64,000 bases of DNA, taken from the NCBI GenBank assembly GCA_003586115.2, contig QVOM02000034.1, positions 108,079,510-108,143,509 of the forward strand, written 5' to 3'. The notes beneath the pieces were generated by a model. That model did no database searches, was not told where the DNA came from, and worked only from the letters and a program-made list of their open reading frames with translations. Position numbers and translations under genes: made by a program. This stretch comes from Salvator merianae (taxonomy: Eukaryota > Chordata > Lepidosauria > Squamata > Teiidae). Below, piece after piece: positions 10,545 to 21,780 of this stretch (position 1 is its first letter; the number at the start of each line of letters is the position of its first letter).

Positions 10545-10697
10545 GGAAGCAGCAGCAAGGGTCGAGCAGAACAAGTTTAGGCAAACGGCCCTGTGCCACA
10601 CTAGCAGCAATCCAGCCCAGGCTGGAACAGTTTACTAATTTTGGACCAGGACACCCCACTCTGGCCCAGGATAACACAGGTAAGTGCAAAAAGGGGG
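10545..10697 (+). mobile_element. 3' end of family 'C' fold-back transposon
   Basis: Carries CAATCCAGCCCAGGCTGGAA, CACTCTGGCCCAGG and the terminal GGTAAGTGCAAAAAGG shared with 2400-2538. It is truncated on the left. Confidence 0.5.
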
Positions 10698-11219
10698 TTG
10701 GCTGGGCTGTGTGTCTTGAGGAAAGAGCTGAGACAAATAAATGAAGAGTCACTAGGCACGGATGGCTGAACAGCAGGATCTTCTAAGTTGCAGTTTGGAG
10801 TCAGGTTCAGAAAAATGTCAACAACTGCAAGTCAGATAAATCAGTCCAACAGGTAGCCAAAATAGGCAACAAGAGTAGTCAAGAGTCAGGTAGCAGGTGT
10901 CAGACCAATGTATAGCTGTAACCAAATCACTTGGGAGGCAGATACAAGGGCAGAGGACAAGCTGTAAATCAAGGCCAGAAGGAAACCCACTGGGGACTGG
11001 ACATCAGTTCTTGGGATAAAATGAGGGCTAAACAAGGTCCTTGCAGGGAAACACGGCAACAGAACACATGGAATGCAGTGCTAGCATTCAGGTAACCTCA
11101 GTGCTAAGCTGGGTATAATCAATTTGCTTGTAGATCTTATAGGTCTGGAAATGGTAAACAAAAGTGGAGCAACAGTGATGGGTGGTGATGATCAAAGATT
11201 CAGTTCTCTCATGCTTTCT
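10698..11219. other. Purine-rich unannotated stretch
   Basis: Repetitive-looking CAGG/TCAGG-rich DNA ('AGTCAAGAGTCAGGTAGCAGG', in short motifs). It resembles in style the purine-rich DNA at 59340-59640 and 60780-61080. It could be part of an uncatalogued element. No genes are seen. Confidence 0.35.
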
Positions 11220-11299
11220 GAAAGCTTTGCCCTGGCAAGTCATGGGACAGAACTTGACAGATGCTAGCAGCAGTTATAGGCAGAACTACTGCTGCACGT

Positions 11300-11955
11300 G
11301 GGGGGTTGCTGGCAATTATAGTTTCTGCATTGGTAAAAACCCATTTACCCTGCATTTATACTATTCAAACCTTTCCAAGTTTCATGGATATGTATGGCTT
11401 CCCATAACTAAGCATCACTGGATTCAACTGGATCCAACATCTGGAAAAGAGTTATGGAAGATTATTATAGCAGATTATCATAGCAGCAAGATTACTGTAC
11501 CTGCAAGAATGGAAGAACACAGAACAATTCACAATGGAAGACTGGCTAAAATTAAGTTGTTGGATCCAGAAGGAGTGGGTAAGTTGACCTGCTTGATTAG
11601 AGCAAAAAAAAAAAAGAAAAACACCCTAATTTCTTTCTCTAAAAATTGGCAATCCTCTCATAGACTTTCTGTGTAAAAAATAATAATAAATTATCAGTAG
11701 GATCTGAAGAATAGCTTATTGTTATTAATCAAAATAAATATCTAGGAATAACTAGAGTGAATTATAATGTAAAATTATCTCTGAAGCAATGGGAAGTCAC
11801 TATTAGAGCATTTAGTTCCTGTTTAGTAACAGTATGATTTTGTTTTATGTTTCTTTTGTATTGTCTTTGTCTTTTTATTTCTGTGTTTTTGGTCTACTGT
11901 TGTATTTTGTGTTTGTAATGATCTATATAAACTTAAATAAAATTTCAAAAGGAAA
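11300..11955 (+). pseudogene. L1 LINE 3' end (ORF2 C-terminus)
   Basis: A + strand frame running to 11676 contains GRLAKIKLLD, GKLTCLIRAKK and LISFSKNWQS. This follows the order W-L-x-K-x-x-x-L-x-x-M-x-K-L-T of L1 ORF2 C-termini seen at 3662-3850 and 60400-60560. An A run (11604-11615) and frame drift show decay. The 3' part ends GATCTATATAAACTTAAATAAAATTTC near 11950 (in pieces). Upstream (11182-11400) the frame is open but not assignable, so the 5' boundary is uncertain. Confidence 0.6.
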
Positions 11956-12639
11956 GTGTACACGTGAAGGCTGAATGACTCTGCCAAGATCTTCACTTCA
12001 CATATTGCCAGTTTACTTCATTGCTGCTTGAGGTTTGTGGTTTGTATTTTTTTATTTTTTAAAAGATTGTCTTATCCTTTTAAAAAAGGAATTCCTTATT
12101 CCTTTAAAAAAGTATATACCACTGCCTAGTATACATCTATTAGTAATGTATATTACAATATTTTCAATGTTGTTCAGTAGCATATATCACTGTATGAAAT
12201 AGTCATGAAATTATTTTAGTGCTTTTAAGTTTCCCGTTGAAAACCATGCATTACTGTAGTTCTCACCATGTTTTTCCTAACTTTTTCTTGCCAAATTAGA
12301 TATGTCCATGCCAGTGTGTCTCATAGGGCAGGAAATACAGAAGTAGTTCAAATTGCTAAGGGTGATTGGATTTCAACTGGCATATTTGTTCAAGAAGTGC
12401 AAATGTCATACATTTGCATTTTGAAGTGAATGCAACAAATTTCTTCATCAACCCTAGTTTAGGGCTAAACCTACAGTCCCCGCAGCAAAATCCACACCCT
12501 GCAAAAATATTCTAGAAGTATGATTGCTTATAATAATTAAGCAGGAAAAGGCATCAGGAAAAGTCAAAAACACAAATTTCTATAAAACAGATAGTATTTT
12601 TAAAGATAGATCCAACCAGTAGAAAACAGGACAGGATGT
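11956..12639. other. A/T-rich, no recognised feature
   Basis: No repeat or coding signal. Around 12230-12440 the sequence looks single-copy. Confidence 0.4.
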
Positions 12640-12738
12640 CAAATGTCTGTAACTCATTGGGCCTCTGCTATGGTCCCGCCTCTTGTGCCTGTTCAGCTGT
12701 GATTGTCACACGTTTTACTCTTGTATGACGGCACCAAA

Positions 12739-13044
12739 TTATGCTATCATAATCTCTGCGTAAATCAGATTGCAGAAGAATTGGAAGTTCTGGGCATTCC
12801 CATGCAGAATATCATTAAAAACACCAACCAGCCGAACTGCCTCAGGTCGTTGCTCCACATATCTTTTCAAGGCAGTCTTATAACTGTGACTTGGCCAAGG
12901 TGGCCGGCTGTCTCTTCTGCCAACATCTGGGGTGCATTGATCAGCAATGGCACCTGTGCATGGAGGCAACATTCAGAGGCCTCCTTGCAAGTCAAACTGG
13001 GTGTAGGGCAGCAGTTCCTTTAGTTGTCTCAACACATATTGACA
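12739..13044 (-). other. Unidentified open stretch on minus strand, one internal stop
   Basis: Reading the minus strand from about 13044 down to 12739 gives about 100 codons interrupted by a single TGA. The first part reads RQLKELLPYTQFDLQGG, and after the stop come IADQCTPDVGRRDSRPPW, RYVEQRPEAVRLVGVFND and NAQNFQFFCNLIYAEI, then a TAA. Composition is more balanced than its surroundings. I do not recognise the family. It may be a fragment of a processed pseudogene, an unrecognised transposon frame or chance. No start site, splice signals or poly(A) tail can be assigned. Confidence 0.3.
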
Positions 13045-13087
13045 AAACAGACAAATGAAGGGTTAGGGTGTGAGGTAAGGACTTCAG

Positions 13088-13215
13088 ACGTGAGGAGTTA
13101 TGGACATGCACCACCCTAGAAGCCTGGGAAGGTCATGAGATGAAAAGTGTGACTTGAGGATTTATGGTCTTGCACCACCCTGGAGACATGGGAAGGTATT
13201 TCCAGCCATGGAGAT
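13088..13215. repeat. Two-copy tandem duplication, about 63-bp period
   Basis: GTGAGGAGTTATGGACATGC then ACCACCCTAGAAGCCTGGGA is followed by CTTGAGGATTTATGGTCTTG then CACCACCCTGGAGACATGGG. The units are about 80% identical by eye. Confidence 0.7.
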
Positions 13216-13369
13216 GTGGCCTCAGTGACTTTAGGCCTTTACATACTTTGCACTAGAGAGTGTCAGGGAGCACTTTGTGGAGGCCCTCATGACATTTCAC
13301 TGCTCCCAGTCACAGATAACTGTGGGCCACAATTTGAGCTCCACAACTTTACCGGAAGCTGATAGCCAG

Positions 13370-13662
13370 CTCCCAGTAAAATGCATTCACACTTGGTTTG
13401 CACAACCCACTGCACTCATCGTCTGCACCTGTGTGAGTGTGCCTGAGTGCCTGCACACTGTGCAGCACTGCTGATTACCATGGCAGTGGCTGGATGCTTT
13501 CCGGCTGCTGTCATGGCAAATATCGAGTGTGAATGCTGGTATCCTGCTGATAATCATGACTACGTCCACGCAGTGCAGACGGTATGCATTCTTCATAGTC
13601 AATTCCACCATGGAATGTTTGCTGACAAACATTCCACACTGGAAAGTGTGAACAGGCCCTTT
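13370..13662 (-). mobile_element. DNA transposon (family 'B') fragment with hairpin
   Basis: Ends AAAGTGTGAACAGGCCCTT at 13662, the family B terminus. The interior has ACCATGGCAGTGGCTGG and CTGTCATGGCAA as in 21324-21780 reversed. GGAATGTTTG and CAAACATTCC pair perfectly around CTGA near 13612-13635. The left end is diverged. Confidence 0.55.
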
Positions 13663-14196
13663 AATTCTAACAGGTTTCTGTCTTAGTATAGTGTTCAAAG
13701 AACTGAAGTGGGATAGTTTTGGGGAGCTTGTGCCATTTTTTAATATTAATGAGAAAAATAGTAAAGGATGGAGCAGTCAGTAGGCCAAAAAGACGGAGTG
13801 AAGACCTGACTTCACTCTGCTCTATCTTTGTTTCTCACATGTCAAATAAACCATCAAAAGCTATCCATAGAAGGAACATTTCCTTAAAGAAATGTCATTA
13901 TTAATTGTGTGACATGCAATATCAGCATATGAAATTCTCTTTTCAGCAACTTTGTGGTATGCTGATTTTTTATTATTATGAAGATGAAATCAGGTGGAGC
14001 AGGGGAGATAAACTAAAAATATTATTTTTGTTATATTAGAATTTCTTCCAGTGCTTTGGAAGTCAAATGTTCTCCCCTCTTGGAAAATGTAATATTTTCT
14101 GACACTGTCATTATAGGAGCATGCTTGTAGAATATGGTAGTTTCTTTAACAATTTTTTAAAAAAAATCTATTAATAAAACCCAGTATTTTTCTCAG
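13663..14196. other. A/T-rich, no recognised feature
   Basis: Single-copy-looking. No element ends are seen. Confidence 0.4.
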
Positions 14197-14674
14197 AGGG
14201 ACTTTCCACACTCATTGGTATACTGACCAACGGGTGGGCTGAAGTGATCCAGAGGCCTGTCATCCACACACTAGTGCAGACCAGCATAAGCCCTGGGTCT
14301 GTTTGCTCTTTAGTGCTAATGACCATCTGGATGCTCACTAGCACAGTGCTGTCACACTCTGTGGAGTTTGTTGTCCACAGATACACTGGGAGCAGTTAGA
14401 CTACTCCCGGTAAGCAGTGTTCACACCTGCTTCTGGGTGTGAACACTGCAGACCACAGCAGTCACACACCATGTCTCAGGTCACCATGGCAGTGGCCAGA
14501 GATTTCCACATCTGTTGTCACAGCCGGAAAGTGGCATTCACACTAGTGCTGAAAGCTGAGTTCTGGGCTGTTCCAACCCTCGCAGTATGTATGGCCTCCA
14601 CACTGCATGTTCTGTTCCACCTTAGAATGGTAGAATTCTACCATTCTAAGGTAGAAAGAATGAACAGGCCCCCT
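14197..14674 (-). mobile_element. DNA transposon (family 'B') copy with perfect palindrome
   Basis: Begins near GGGACTTTCCACACTC and ends ATGAACAGGCCCC. It shares CACCATGGCAGTGGCCAGAG, TGTTGTCACAGCC and GTGCTGAAAGCTGAGTTCTGG-type blocks with 130-855. A perfect 34-bp palindrome occupies 14619-14652 next to the right end. It is non-coding. Confidence 0.6.
14619..14652. repeat. Perfect 34-bp palindrome
   Basis: Each half is ACCTTAGAATGGTAGAA or its exact complement, meeting at GAATTC with no loop. A related stem (TTCCACCTTAGAACAG / CTGTTCTAAGGTGGAA) occurs at 24092-24133. Confidence 0.95.
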
Positions 14675-14689
14675 CTCCCTGCTTAGAAT

Positions 14690-15438
14690 GGCCTGCTTGT
14701 TTTGGACTAGGCCATGGAACAAAATGGTGCCTTTTCCTGTTCCACCAGTGGATCTTTTTTGAAGAGGTCTGCAAGTGGACCTTTGTGGGTATGCCAGACC
14801 ACAAAGGGTATGCAGATGGAGGAGTGAAGAAAGGCCCTTCTATAAAAGTTAACCTGAACCAAGCTCTTGGCCTGCCAAACTCCATACAAAATTAGTTTGA
14901 GTTCTTTCAGATGATTCATTCTTACTGGTAGAGTGAGTCTCTCCTTTGCAGCACCATTGACTTCCTGATAGTTTGGACTTTTCTCAGTGTTTTGGTTGAC
15001 CGGACACTCACACACCCTTGTAGTGCCCTATAGATTTATATTAATAGACTGGGGTTTCAGGCATCATGGCTCTGCTTTTGGTGGCATGATGTGCCTGCCA
15101 GAGAACATGACATCCATCCCAAGTGCCCAAGAGGGCACAAAATCACACTCTTTGGAGAACCACCTAGCCTGTACCATTGCCAGGCACCCATGGGCACTGT
15201 AATAGATATGATGAAGTAGTTGGCAGTGTAATGGGTGGGTGTTTCCATAAAGGCACCTAGCCCCAGATGTCTCCCATACCATCCTGGTCTCTCAGCTGCC
15301 CTAATTGTGGTTTTTCAAAGACAGCCAATGTCTGCACTACATGGTAGTTTGTGGAAACCAATTCACTGTGTTACAGCATGGGTGGCAGTGATGTGTGTGC
15401 ATCAATGATAGGTGATGTATGTGGTATGTGCATTTGTT
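14690..15438. other. Unannotated; possible fold-back remains
   Basis: Short inverted pairs such as GGAACA..TGTTCC near 14715-14743, but no complete element is recognised. Confidence 0.35.
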
Positions 15439-15439
15439 T

Positions 15440-15560
15440 CCATTATTTGCTTATTTATTTATTTACTATATTTATATTTTTCCCAGTATTTGAAGATCTC
15501 TGGGTAGCTTAAAAAGCAAACACTAAAAACACAGATTAAAATAAAATATACTATGACACA
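15440..15560 (-). repeat. SINE/LINE tail-like fragment, reverse
   Basis: TTATTTGCTTATTTATTTAT, then ATATTTTTCCCAGTATTTGA and CTGGGTAGCTTAAAAAGC, is a decayed reverse copy of the tail type at 1478-1556. Confidence 0.4.
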
Positions 15561-16944
15561 GAACAAATAGATGAATAAAAATTAAAACAATAAGTCAAAA
15601 CAAAACCACGCCATCAGATTCTGTTATCTAAAATTACCAAAAGTGAACAACCTAGCTTGCCTGTGTTTTTCTGACGTCAGTTCCATGAAAGGAGTGACTT
15701 TAATCATGACATCTTCCCAGTTGATAAGAAGATGTTTCATTATTGGTGCCAGGCTGAGGAGATTGACCAATGAGCACTGTACGCCTGATGATTTTAAAGG
15801 AAAGGCTCCCTTCATAGTAAGAGCAAAGGAAAAGTCTTAATTAAGAAGCCTAAGGTACCCCTCATCTAACCCAGTATTGAGGCATTCAAACAGCTGGATT
15901 CTCCTGGGCAGTGTAATCACAAGGAGCTCCTGGGCCATTCCAACCATCCAGGCTGCCATATAAAAAGGATTGCCATATTAAAAAGAAATATGTCTCTTGG
16001 AACAAATGTGGATGGATAGGTGAGGGTGGAGGTGAATTACCAGCCCTGTTTCTGGCCAGACCACTTTTTCAATGGACTGAAAATGGCCATCTATTGCGGT
16101 CATTTCCCGTCTGTCCCAGAAGCAGCTTGGGTGGAAACCCCACTTCCGTACGAGATGTCCTCAACATCAGCACACTTTTTCAGGCCGCGAGTTGCCATGA
16201 GGCATATGGCGTTTGCTCACTGCATATTCCACCCCAGCGACAGCTCACATGTGACTCCTGGAGTTGCCCTGGTTCTGGGCTGCAGCCATAGTCTTTGTTT
16301 TCGGGATAGCCTACCCAAGAATATCATGGAATTTTTCAGGAACTGGAAAGGGATACAGAGTGTAGACAAGTGAAATGATGACCTGAGGAACCAGAAGAAA
16401 TTGAGCTAAACTTATATCTCACATGTGGCAGTTGCACTAAAGTTTCTACTCACCTTTGATGAATAGCAAAGCTTTTTCCTTCTGTTGCCTTTCTAACAGT
16501 AAGAGTTTTTTTGCATTAGTCAAAGCATGCTTTTTATGCTAGTGGGATTTCTTGGTGGTCTCAGTACTTCACATGTAGGCTGATTTACATAAGCATTAGT
16601 CCCAATTTGTTGACTCTGCAATTCTGTGGCTATTTTCCATAATCGATGAAAACACATAAGATTTTAATGCCATTAATAAATTAAGTGGCTAAATTATCCT
16701 TTCCCTCCCAAGCTGGTATGTATTTAATCATACACTGAACACAGGAAGAAGGAAAGGAATGCTATGCCAAAATGCTTTAGTGTTTGAATTGACTCAACTG
16801 TCCAACTACATCTTCACCCACACCAAGTCTCATTACTTCTGCAATTAGATAGCAAGGGTTAGGGTCCCATGAGAGCCCCAGTTCTGAAGAAAATAATATG
16901 CCATGTATTAACAAGTTCCTTTTTCCCTATAAATTATTACAAAA
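15561..16944. other. No recognised feature
   Basis: Includes a locally less A/T-rich patch at 16080-16320 with a 117-codon frame (16020-16373, +) lacking any family motif. I regard that frame as chance. Confidence 0.4.
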
Positions 16945-16952
16945 TTTCTTTT

Positions 16953-17019
<67 letters not shown>
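16945..17019 (+). repeat. (TTTC)n microsatellite
   Basis: About 18 tandem CTTT units, nearly pure. Confidence 0.97.
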
Positions 17020-18249
17020 GTATCCCCTTTACAATGACATTTCCCCGACTCTGAAGATGTACTCCTCTATTAGGGTATCATCTGCAAGTTTTTTAAATCT
17101 TGTATGTGATTCTGAAGAAACAAGAATAAAACGCACAGTGTTATTTGCATACTTTTGGTGGAGGGAGAAGGCGTTTGCTTCGTTCTGTCTGTAGAACAAA
17201 CAGGGAGAGAGGGAAGGGTTAGATGAAAGCATAAAGACCTTAACTCAGCAAGGAGCTGACCTAACAAACAGCCAGTAATTGATGCAACTTTAGTTTAAAA
17301 CCTCCGTCCTAGGAGACACCCTGGTATCTCATTTGAAAATACTCCACCCCCCTACAGTTTAACCAGGAGATCAAGATTTTTGTGGCTCTAAAAGGAAAGA
17401 AAATGCCTAAGCTTTAGGAATAGGCAGCTTACTTTGAATTTAATTTGCAAGCTATGTTTAAACTTTCTGTTTTTCCTTTTTTCAAAAATCAAACTGCATG
17501 ATCAATAGTTGCTATATTTTATCTTGTAATGCTAGTTATCATATTTTATTTTCCCAGTTGGTGTTTTTCAGAATAATGTAGTACACCCAACATTCCTTTG
17601 AGATCTAGCTCATGGAAACTTAGATTCTCTTCCACACTTACATAAATAAGCAAGCTAAATTTTTTAGCAGCTGAGAACTTTCTGTAAATGCCAATGGAAG
17701 TTTCCTTATAACTGAAATGGTGAAGGCAAGTGGGGGGATATAAGGACCACAGGAAAGCATCTACAGAGTTCATCTCATACACAGCAGAAAAGCTTCATAT
17801 TGAATTATAATTTACATTAACTCGCTTAGTGTGCTCTATTATAGCACAGCCAGGATGCCACTTCTGCACTGACAAAAAAGGGAACACGGATTTCCATAAA
17901 ATGTGCATCAGCTAATTTAGGAACAGCAAGCAACTGCAATTTGTATCACGCTGTTTCTCGATAAAGATTGTGGCTACTGTAGCCATGGTCTGAAGGCTAT
18001 GTAATGATGGGGACTCCAAGGCCATTGATCATCAGTTTCATGGTTTATTGTGTTTAAGTTGGACAGTCTTTCAAACAAACTGGCAGTGTCTCCATTACAC
18101 ACAGCAAAAGCACCTTAAAGAAAGGCCAGTTTCCATTACTTCTAATGGAGACCAGCTGTCCCGAGGGCCTGATGAAGGTGCATTTACTACATAATGGAGA
18201 CATAGCCACTGAGTCCTCAGGGTGAAGGACAAGACATAAACAAAAATTG
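17020..18249. other. No recognised feature
   Basis: About 1.2 kb of single-copy-looking A/T-rich DNA with no element termini or credible coding frames. Confidence 0.4.
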
Positions 18250-18413
18250 TGCCAGCTGCTCCTGGTACAGCTGTGGACAACAATTTTGTAGTCCACAGCT
18301 GGTAGTGACAGGGAGCATCTGCAGATGCTCCGGATTGCTAGGGTCTTCACAAAATGCAGAGACCATTGTGTTAGTGGGTGTCTCACTAGCATTAAAGTAC
18401 GAACAGGCCCTGT
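18250..18413 (+). mobile_element. 3' part of DNA transposon (family 'B')
   Basis: Contains CAGCTGCTCCTGGTACAGCT, GAGCATCTGCAGATGCTC (itself a dyad), GTGTCTCACTAGC and the end GTACGAACAGGCCCTG, matching the right half of 21324-21780. Confidence 0.55.
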
Positions 18414-18459
18414 GATTCCTGTTCATTACTTCCAGAAGCGTACAGAACAAGGGATAGGG

Positions 18460-18760
18460 GAGTCCTACAGAAATGAGGGGTGAGTCTACACTGCGCGATA
18501 TATCAGACCTAGCAAGTAAGTGTACTAGGAGCCTCCCTTCCTCACACTGGTGTGGTCTAAGGGAGGCCCCAGGCAGGCCCTTCCTTAAACTGCACCAGCT
18601 TGCCATGGGGGAAGGGAAAGCCTCCCCGCCCATCAAATGGTGGCTGGAGATTTCCTCACCGCCATTTATCAGGCTGTTAGAAAGTGGAGAACATATTTAC
18701 ATTAAAGAGAAGTAATTGCTTCTCTTTAATGTGAAGGTAGAAAGATCCTTTGCTTAAAGT
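18460..18760. mobile_element. Probable fold-back remnant with 14-bp hairpin
   Basis: ACATTAAAGAGAAG (18699-18712) and CTTCTCTTTAATGT (18719-18732) pair perfectly around TAATTG. GGAGGCCCC..GGCAGGCCC-type sequence nearby resembles family C interiors (37660-37690). Boundaries are uncertain. Confidence 0.35.
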
Positions 18761-18847
18761 GCCCTGCCCTGCCTGTGTGAATTCCACCTTTGGTTTCCTC
18801 TCATCACAAGTTCCACTTATGGTTGCTACGGACTCCCAGCAGGTCAG

Positions 18848-19325
18848 GTCATAGAATCATAGAATCATAGAGTTGGAAGGGACCTCCAGGGTCATTGAGT
18901 CCAACCCCCTGCTCAATGCAGGATTCACTAAAGCATCCCAGACAGATATCTGTCCAGCCTTTCCTTGAAGATCTCCAGCGAAGGAGAGCCCGCCACCTCC
19001 TGTGATAACCTGTTCCAGTGACTGATTGCCCTTATGGTCAGAAAGTTTTTCCTAATAGCTAGCCTGTATCTACTCCCTTGAATTTTCCTCCCATTGTTTC
19101 TAGTCCTTCCTTCTTGTGCAACTGAGAATAGGGCCAATCCTTCTGCACTGTGACAGCCCTTCAGATACTTGAAAACAGCTATCATATCTCCTCTCAGTCT
19201 TCTCTTCTGCAGGCTAAACATTCCTAGGTCCTTTAACCGTTCCTTGTAGGACATGGTTTGCAGACCACTCACCATTTTGGTCACCCTTCTCTGAACTTAT
19301 TCCAGTTTGTCAATGTCTTTTTTAA
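18848..19325 (-). pseudogene. CR1 LINE 3' end (ORF2 C-terminus)
   Basis: The left edge ATCATAGAATCATAGAGTTG is the reverse complement of the CR1 3' terminus with its short ATTCTATG-type repeats. A minus-strand frame from 19284 to 18928 encodes YKERLKDLGMFSLQKRRLRG, FKYLKGC, SVAQEGRTRNNGRKI, FLTIRAISHWNRL and IFKERLDRYLSGML, the conserved C-terminal tail of the CR1 ORF2 polyprotein after the reverse transcriptase. The copy is 5'-truncated at about 19325, typical of CR1. The 118-codon frame is unbroken, so this is a moderately young copy. It is a dead element. Confidence 0.93.
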
Positions 19326-19895
19326 ACTGGGGTCAATCTCCTCTCCTCACACAGATACCTTTGCTTCTCCAGGAGCAGAAAATGAGTGAACCACTCATAT
19401 GAAAATGAGTATAGGTTTCCCTTCTCTGCGTGTCATATGCAGAGTGTTGCTCTGTTTCTCCCATCCCATGGGCCCAATCCACAGACTGTCATTGTCACAT
19501 AGTTTGTGAAAGGCAGAAGAAACGGGAGGCCTAGTCCGAAGCGCCAAAGCCCAAACAAACATTGAATTGGTTTTTTAAAAAGTCCAGCAACTGATCCAAG
19601 AGTTATCATATGAAAAAGAGGACAAGGCTCTTGCCCCTTTAATAGTTGCACAGATGAGGGAATTTCAGCAGATGCCACATGCATGTCAAACTACATCCGT
19701 TGAATTTCCCTCTTCTATACAACTGTTCAACTTCTTCATACGATAACTTGGAACAAAGCCAATTTCAAGGTTTTCTTTGTTCTTTAAAGAACTTTGGAAA
19801 CAATTTCACCCTCCCCCCCTTTTTTGTTTTTCTCTAACCAATGCTGCTTATTTTGCATATTATATTATTTATATTCTTAAACAAAAAAATAAAAA

Positions 19896-19933
<38 letters not shown>

Positions 19934-20375
19934 TAATTTAACTGAGACAGAATAGGAATTTTGTTCTGCTGTTATTCTTTTGAGAAATTATGATCAAATG
20001 AAGATTCTAATATTCTAGACTTAGGCAAGAGGTTTGTAAGTTCTATTCAACCTATCAGATAATCTTTTTTCCCCTCCTTTTTTTGTTTTTTGGTGGAGTT
20101 GCCAGGAATGGGTTCAAAAAAGCAGAGGATGAAAAGATGATTGACAACTGAAGAGGTACAGTAGGAAGGCAGCAAGCAGACTAATTTATTTCTGTCTGAA
20201 TTTTGATGCTGTTCAACCAAAGTATGTCTTGTTCCCATTTCCTTAAATTCTGCACAGACCACAGTGCTGCAGTTGATGCCAAAGCATGTGCAATGGAGTC
20301 TGGACTCCTGCTGGATCTCCTCAGGCTTAGTACAAGATGGTCCAACAATTTGGCTTTTTTTCCTCAAGTATTTAA
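19326..20375. other. Unannotated except one microsatellite
   Basis: Single-copy-looking. The only clear feature is the (TG)n tract at 19897-19931. Confidence 0.4.
19897..19931 (+). repeat. (TG)n microsatellite
   Basis: About 17 dinucleotide units. Confidence 0.97.
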
Positions 20376-20410
20376 TAGGAATGTGCAAACCATTTCTTCA
20401 AATGCTTTAT
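20376..20410 (+). mobile_element. Possible 5' end of family 'A' MITE
   Basis: TAGGAATGTGCAAACCATTT matches the family A terminus. The rest of the element is not recognisable, so this is either a fragment or chance. Confidence 0.3.
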
Positions 20411-21323
20411 AAAGCATATCTATATGGGTGAGGAGTTTGCTAGGAGGAACACTGTTTCTTGCTCCTGGATGCCTCTCTGGACTTCTTTGGAGCTGGGAGG
20501 GGGCAGGGCCAGCTGTTGCTGCTTTGGGATGTGTGATGACACCACTGTGTGGCCTGATGCGGTGAGAGCTGGTCCCACCCCACACAACTCAAAAGAAGTT
20601 CAAGAGGACTAGCCAGATGCAAGAAAAGCTGAGCTAAGTGTTTATCTCAGCTCTACTTGTTCTAAGACTGTGGTTGCTAGCTGTGCTATCTGGTAAACTC
20701 TGTTGCTATGATTTTATGAAACATTTGAAGCAACATCCTGCACATTCTTGATATTCAGCCAACTCCAGATTGCAAGGAAATGTGTGGAGCTGTGGTGCCT
20801 GTAGCTGCTGCTATAATTCCATGGGTTTCTCCTTTCAGCTGAGAGCAGCTGGAGGGGATGACATGAAGACTTGCTTCTTTCTGTCTTTTCCAGAATATTT
20901 ACTGATGCCCGCAGCAGCCTGCCAAGAGGAAATCCCTGAAGACATCTGGGCTTCCTGCTAGCAGCTATAGATGCTCCTAAAAGGGCAGAGAGAAAGAAAC
21001 ACTCTAGCAGATCTTCAAGTCCCAACAGTGGAGCACTGTGGAGCCCTCCTGCAAGGATGGTGGGGAAGGAATAGGGCACTAATTGGAAAACTCTCTTTCA
21101 TCTCCCTGAATCATGATCGGCTGTGGGCAGCATGTTGGGAGTCCATACAGCATCAACAAATATTTTGATCTCATCTAAACTGGTGGCCGCTAACAGCATT
21201 GAATCAAGACAGTTCGCTGAGATATAAGGGAGATAACCAATCAGAGCCTTGCCACTTCTCCACTTCCCTTGCAGACTGAAACCACAGGCTGCCACTGAGT
21301 CCCACAGCTAAATTTACTAAACT
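20411..21323. other. No recognised feature
   Basis: Single-copy-looking. Frames of up to 121 codons (20714-21079, -) have no family signature. Confidence 0.4.
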
Positions 21324-21780
21324 TAGGGCCTGTTTGCACTTTACAGTCTAGATTGGTATAACAACACCATTCTGGGCTGTACAAGACCCCTTGGCACAGT
21401 GGTTATCCACACTTCGTGGGTTGGAACAGTCCTGTACCAGGCCTCCAGCACTTGAAGTGCGAATGGCCAGCCTGACCACCATGACAGTGGTTGAGCAACT
21501 TCTGGCCATTGCCATAGCTATTGGGGACACGGCACATGGCTGCGCAGCTGCAACCATGCTGTGGCATGCCATACACTTGCAGCATTTGCACCTGAAAGGG
21601 GGTGCAAACACTGCTGACTGGAAGCAATTCAGCTGCTCCTGGTCAAGCTGGGGACACAGCTAGTAGTATTTGGGAGCAGCTGTAGACAATCCTGGACACT
21701 GTGGCAATGGGACCATGCAAATGGGCCTGTCCAGTGAGTGTCTCCATGCTCACCAGCAGTCCAGTGTGAACAGGTCCTTA
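21324..21780 (+). mobile_element. DNA transposon (family 'B'), most complete copy
   Basis: The 5' end TAGGGCCTGTTTGCACTTT and 3' end CCAGTGTGAACAGGTCCTTA form imperfect inverted termini, 457 bp apart. The TAGGG start resembles hAT-type ends, but the flanking octamers do not match, so the superfamily is uncertain. The interior includes a GGTGCAAACACTGCTGACTG block shared by the other copies. It has no coding capacity. Copies or parts lie at 130-855, 9660-10030, 13370-13662, 14197-14674, 18250-18413 and perhaps 44097-44580. Confidence 0.7.

Noticed and set aside
11182..11676. 164-codon frame as a possible gene
   Set aside because: Its C-terminal half matches the L1 ORF2 tail pattern and the segment ends with a LINE-like 3' region, so it is treated as an L1 fossil.
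16020..16373. 117-codon plus-strand frame in a less A/T-rich patch
   Set aside because: No family signature, splice context or codon bias. A faint FRNWKGIQ string resembles the L1 tail but too little supports it.
16869..17054. Phe/Leu/Ser-rich hydrophobic frame resembling a membrane protein
   Set aside because: It is the translation of the (TTTC)n microsatellite.
18217..18636. 139-codon minus-strand frame
   Set aside because: It crosses two unrelated transposon fragments, so it is a chance read-through.
20714..21079. 121-codon minus-strand frame
   Set aside because: No motif, no similarity to the transposon frames elsewhere, and overlapping frames on the other strand. Within chance expectation.
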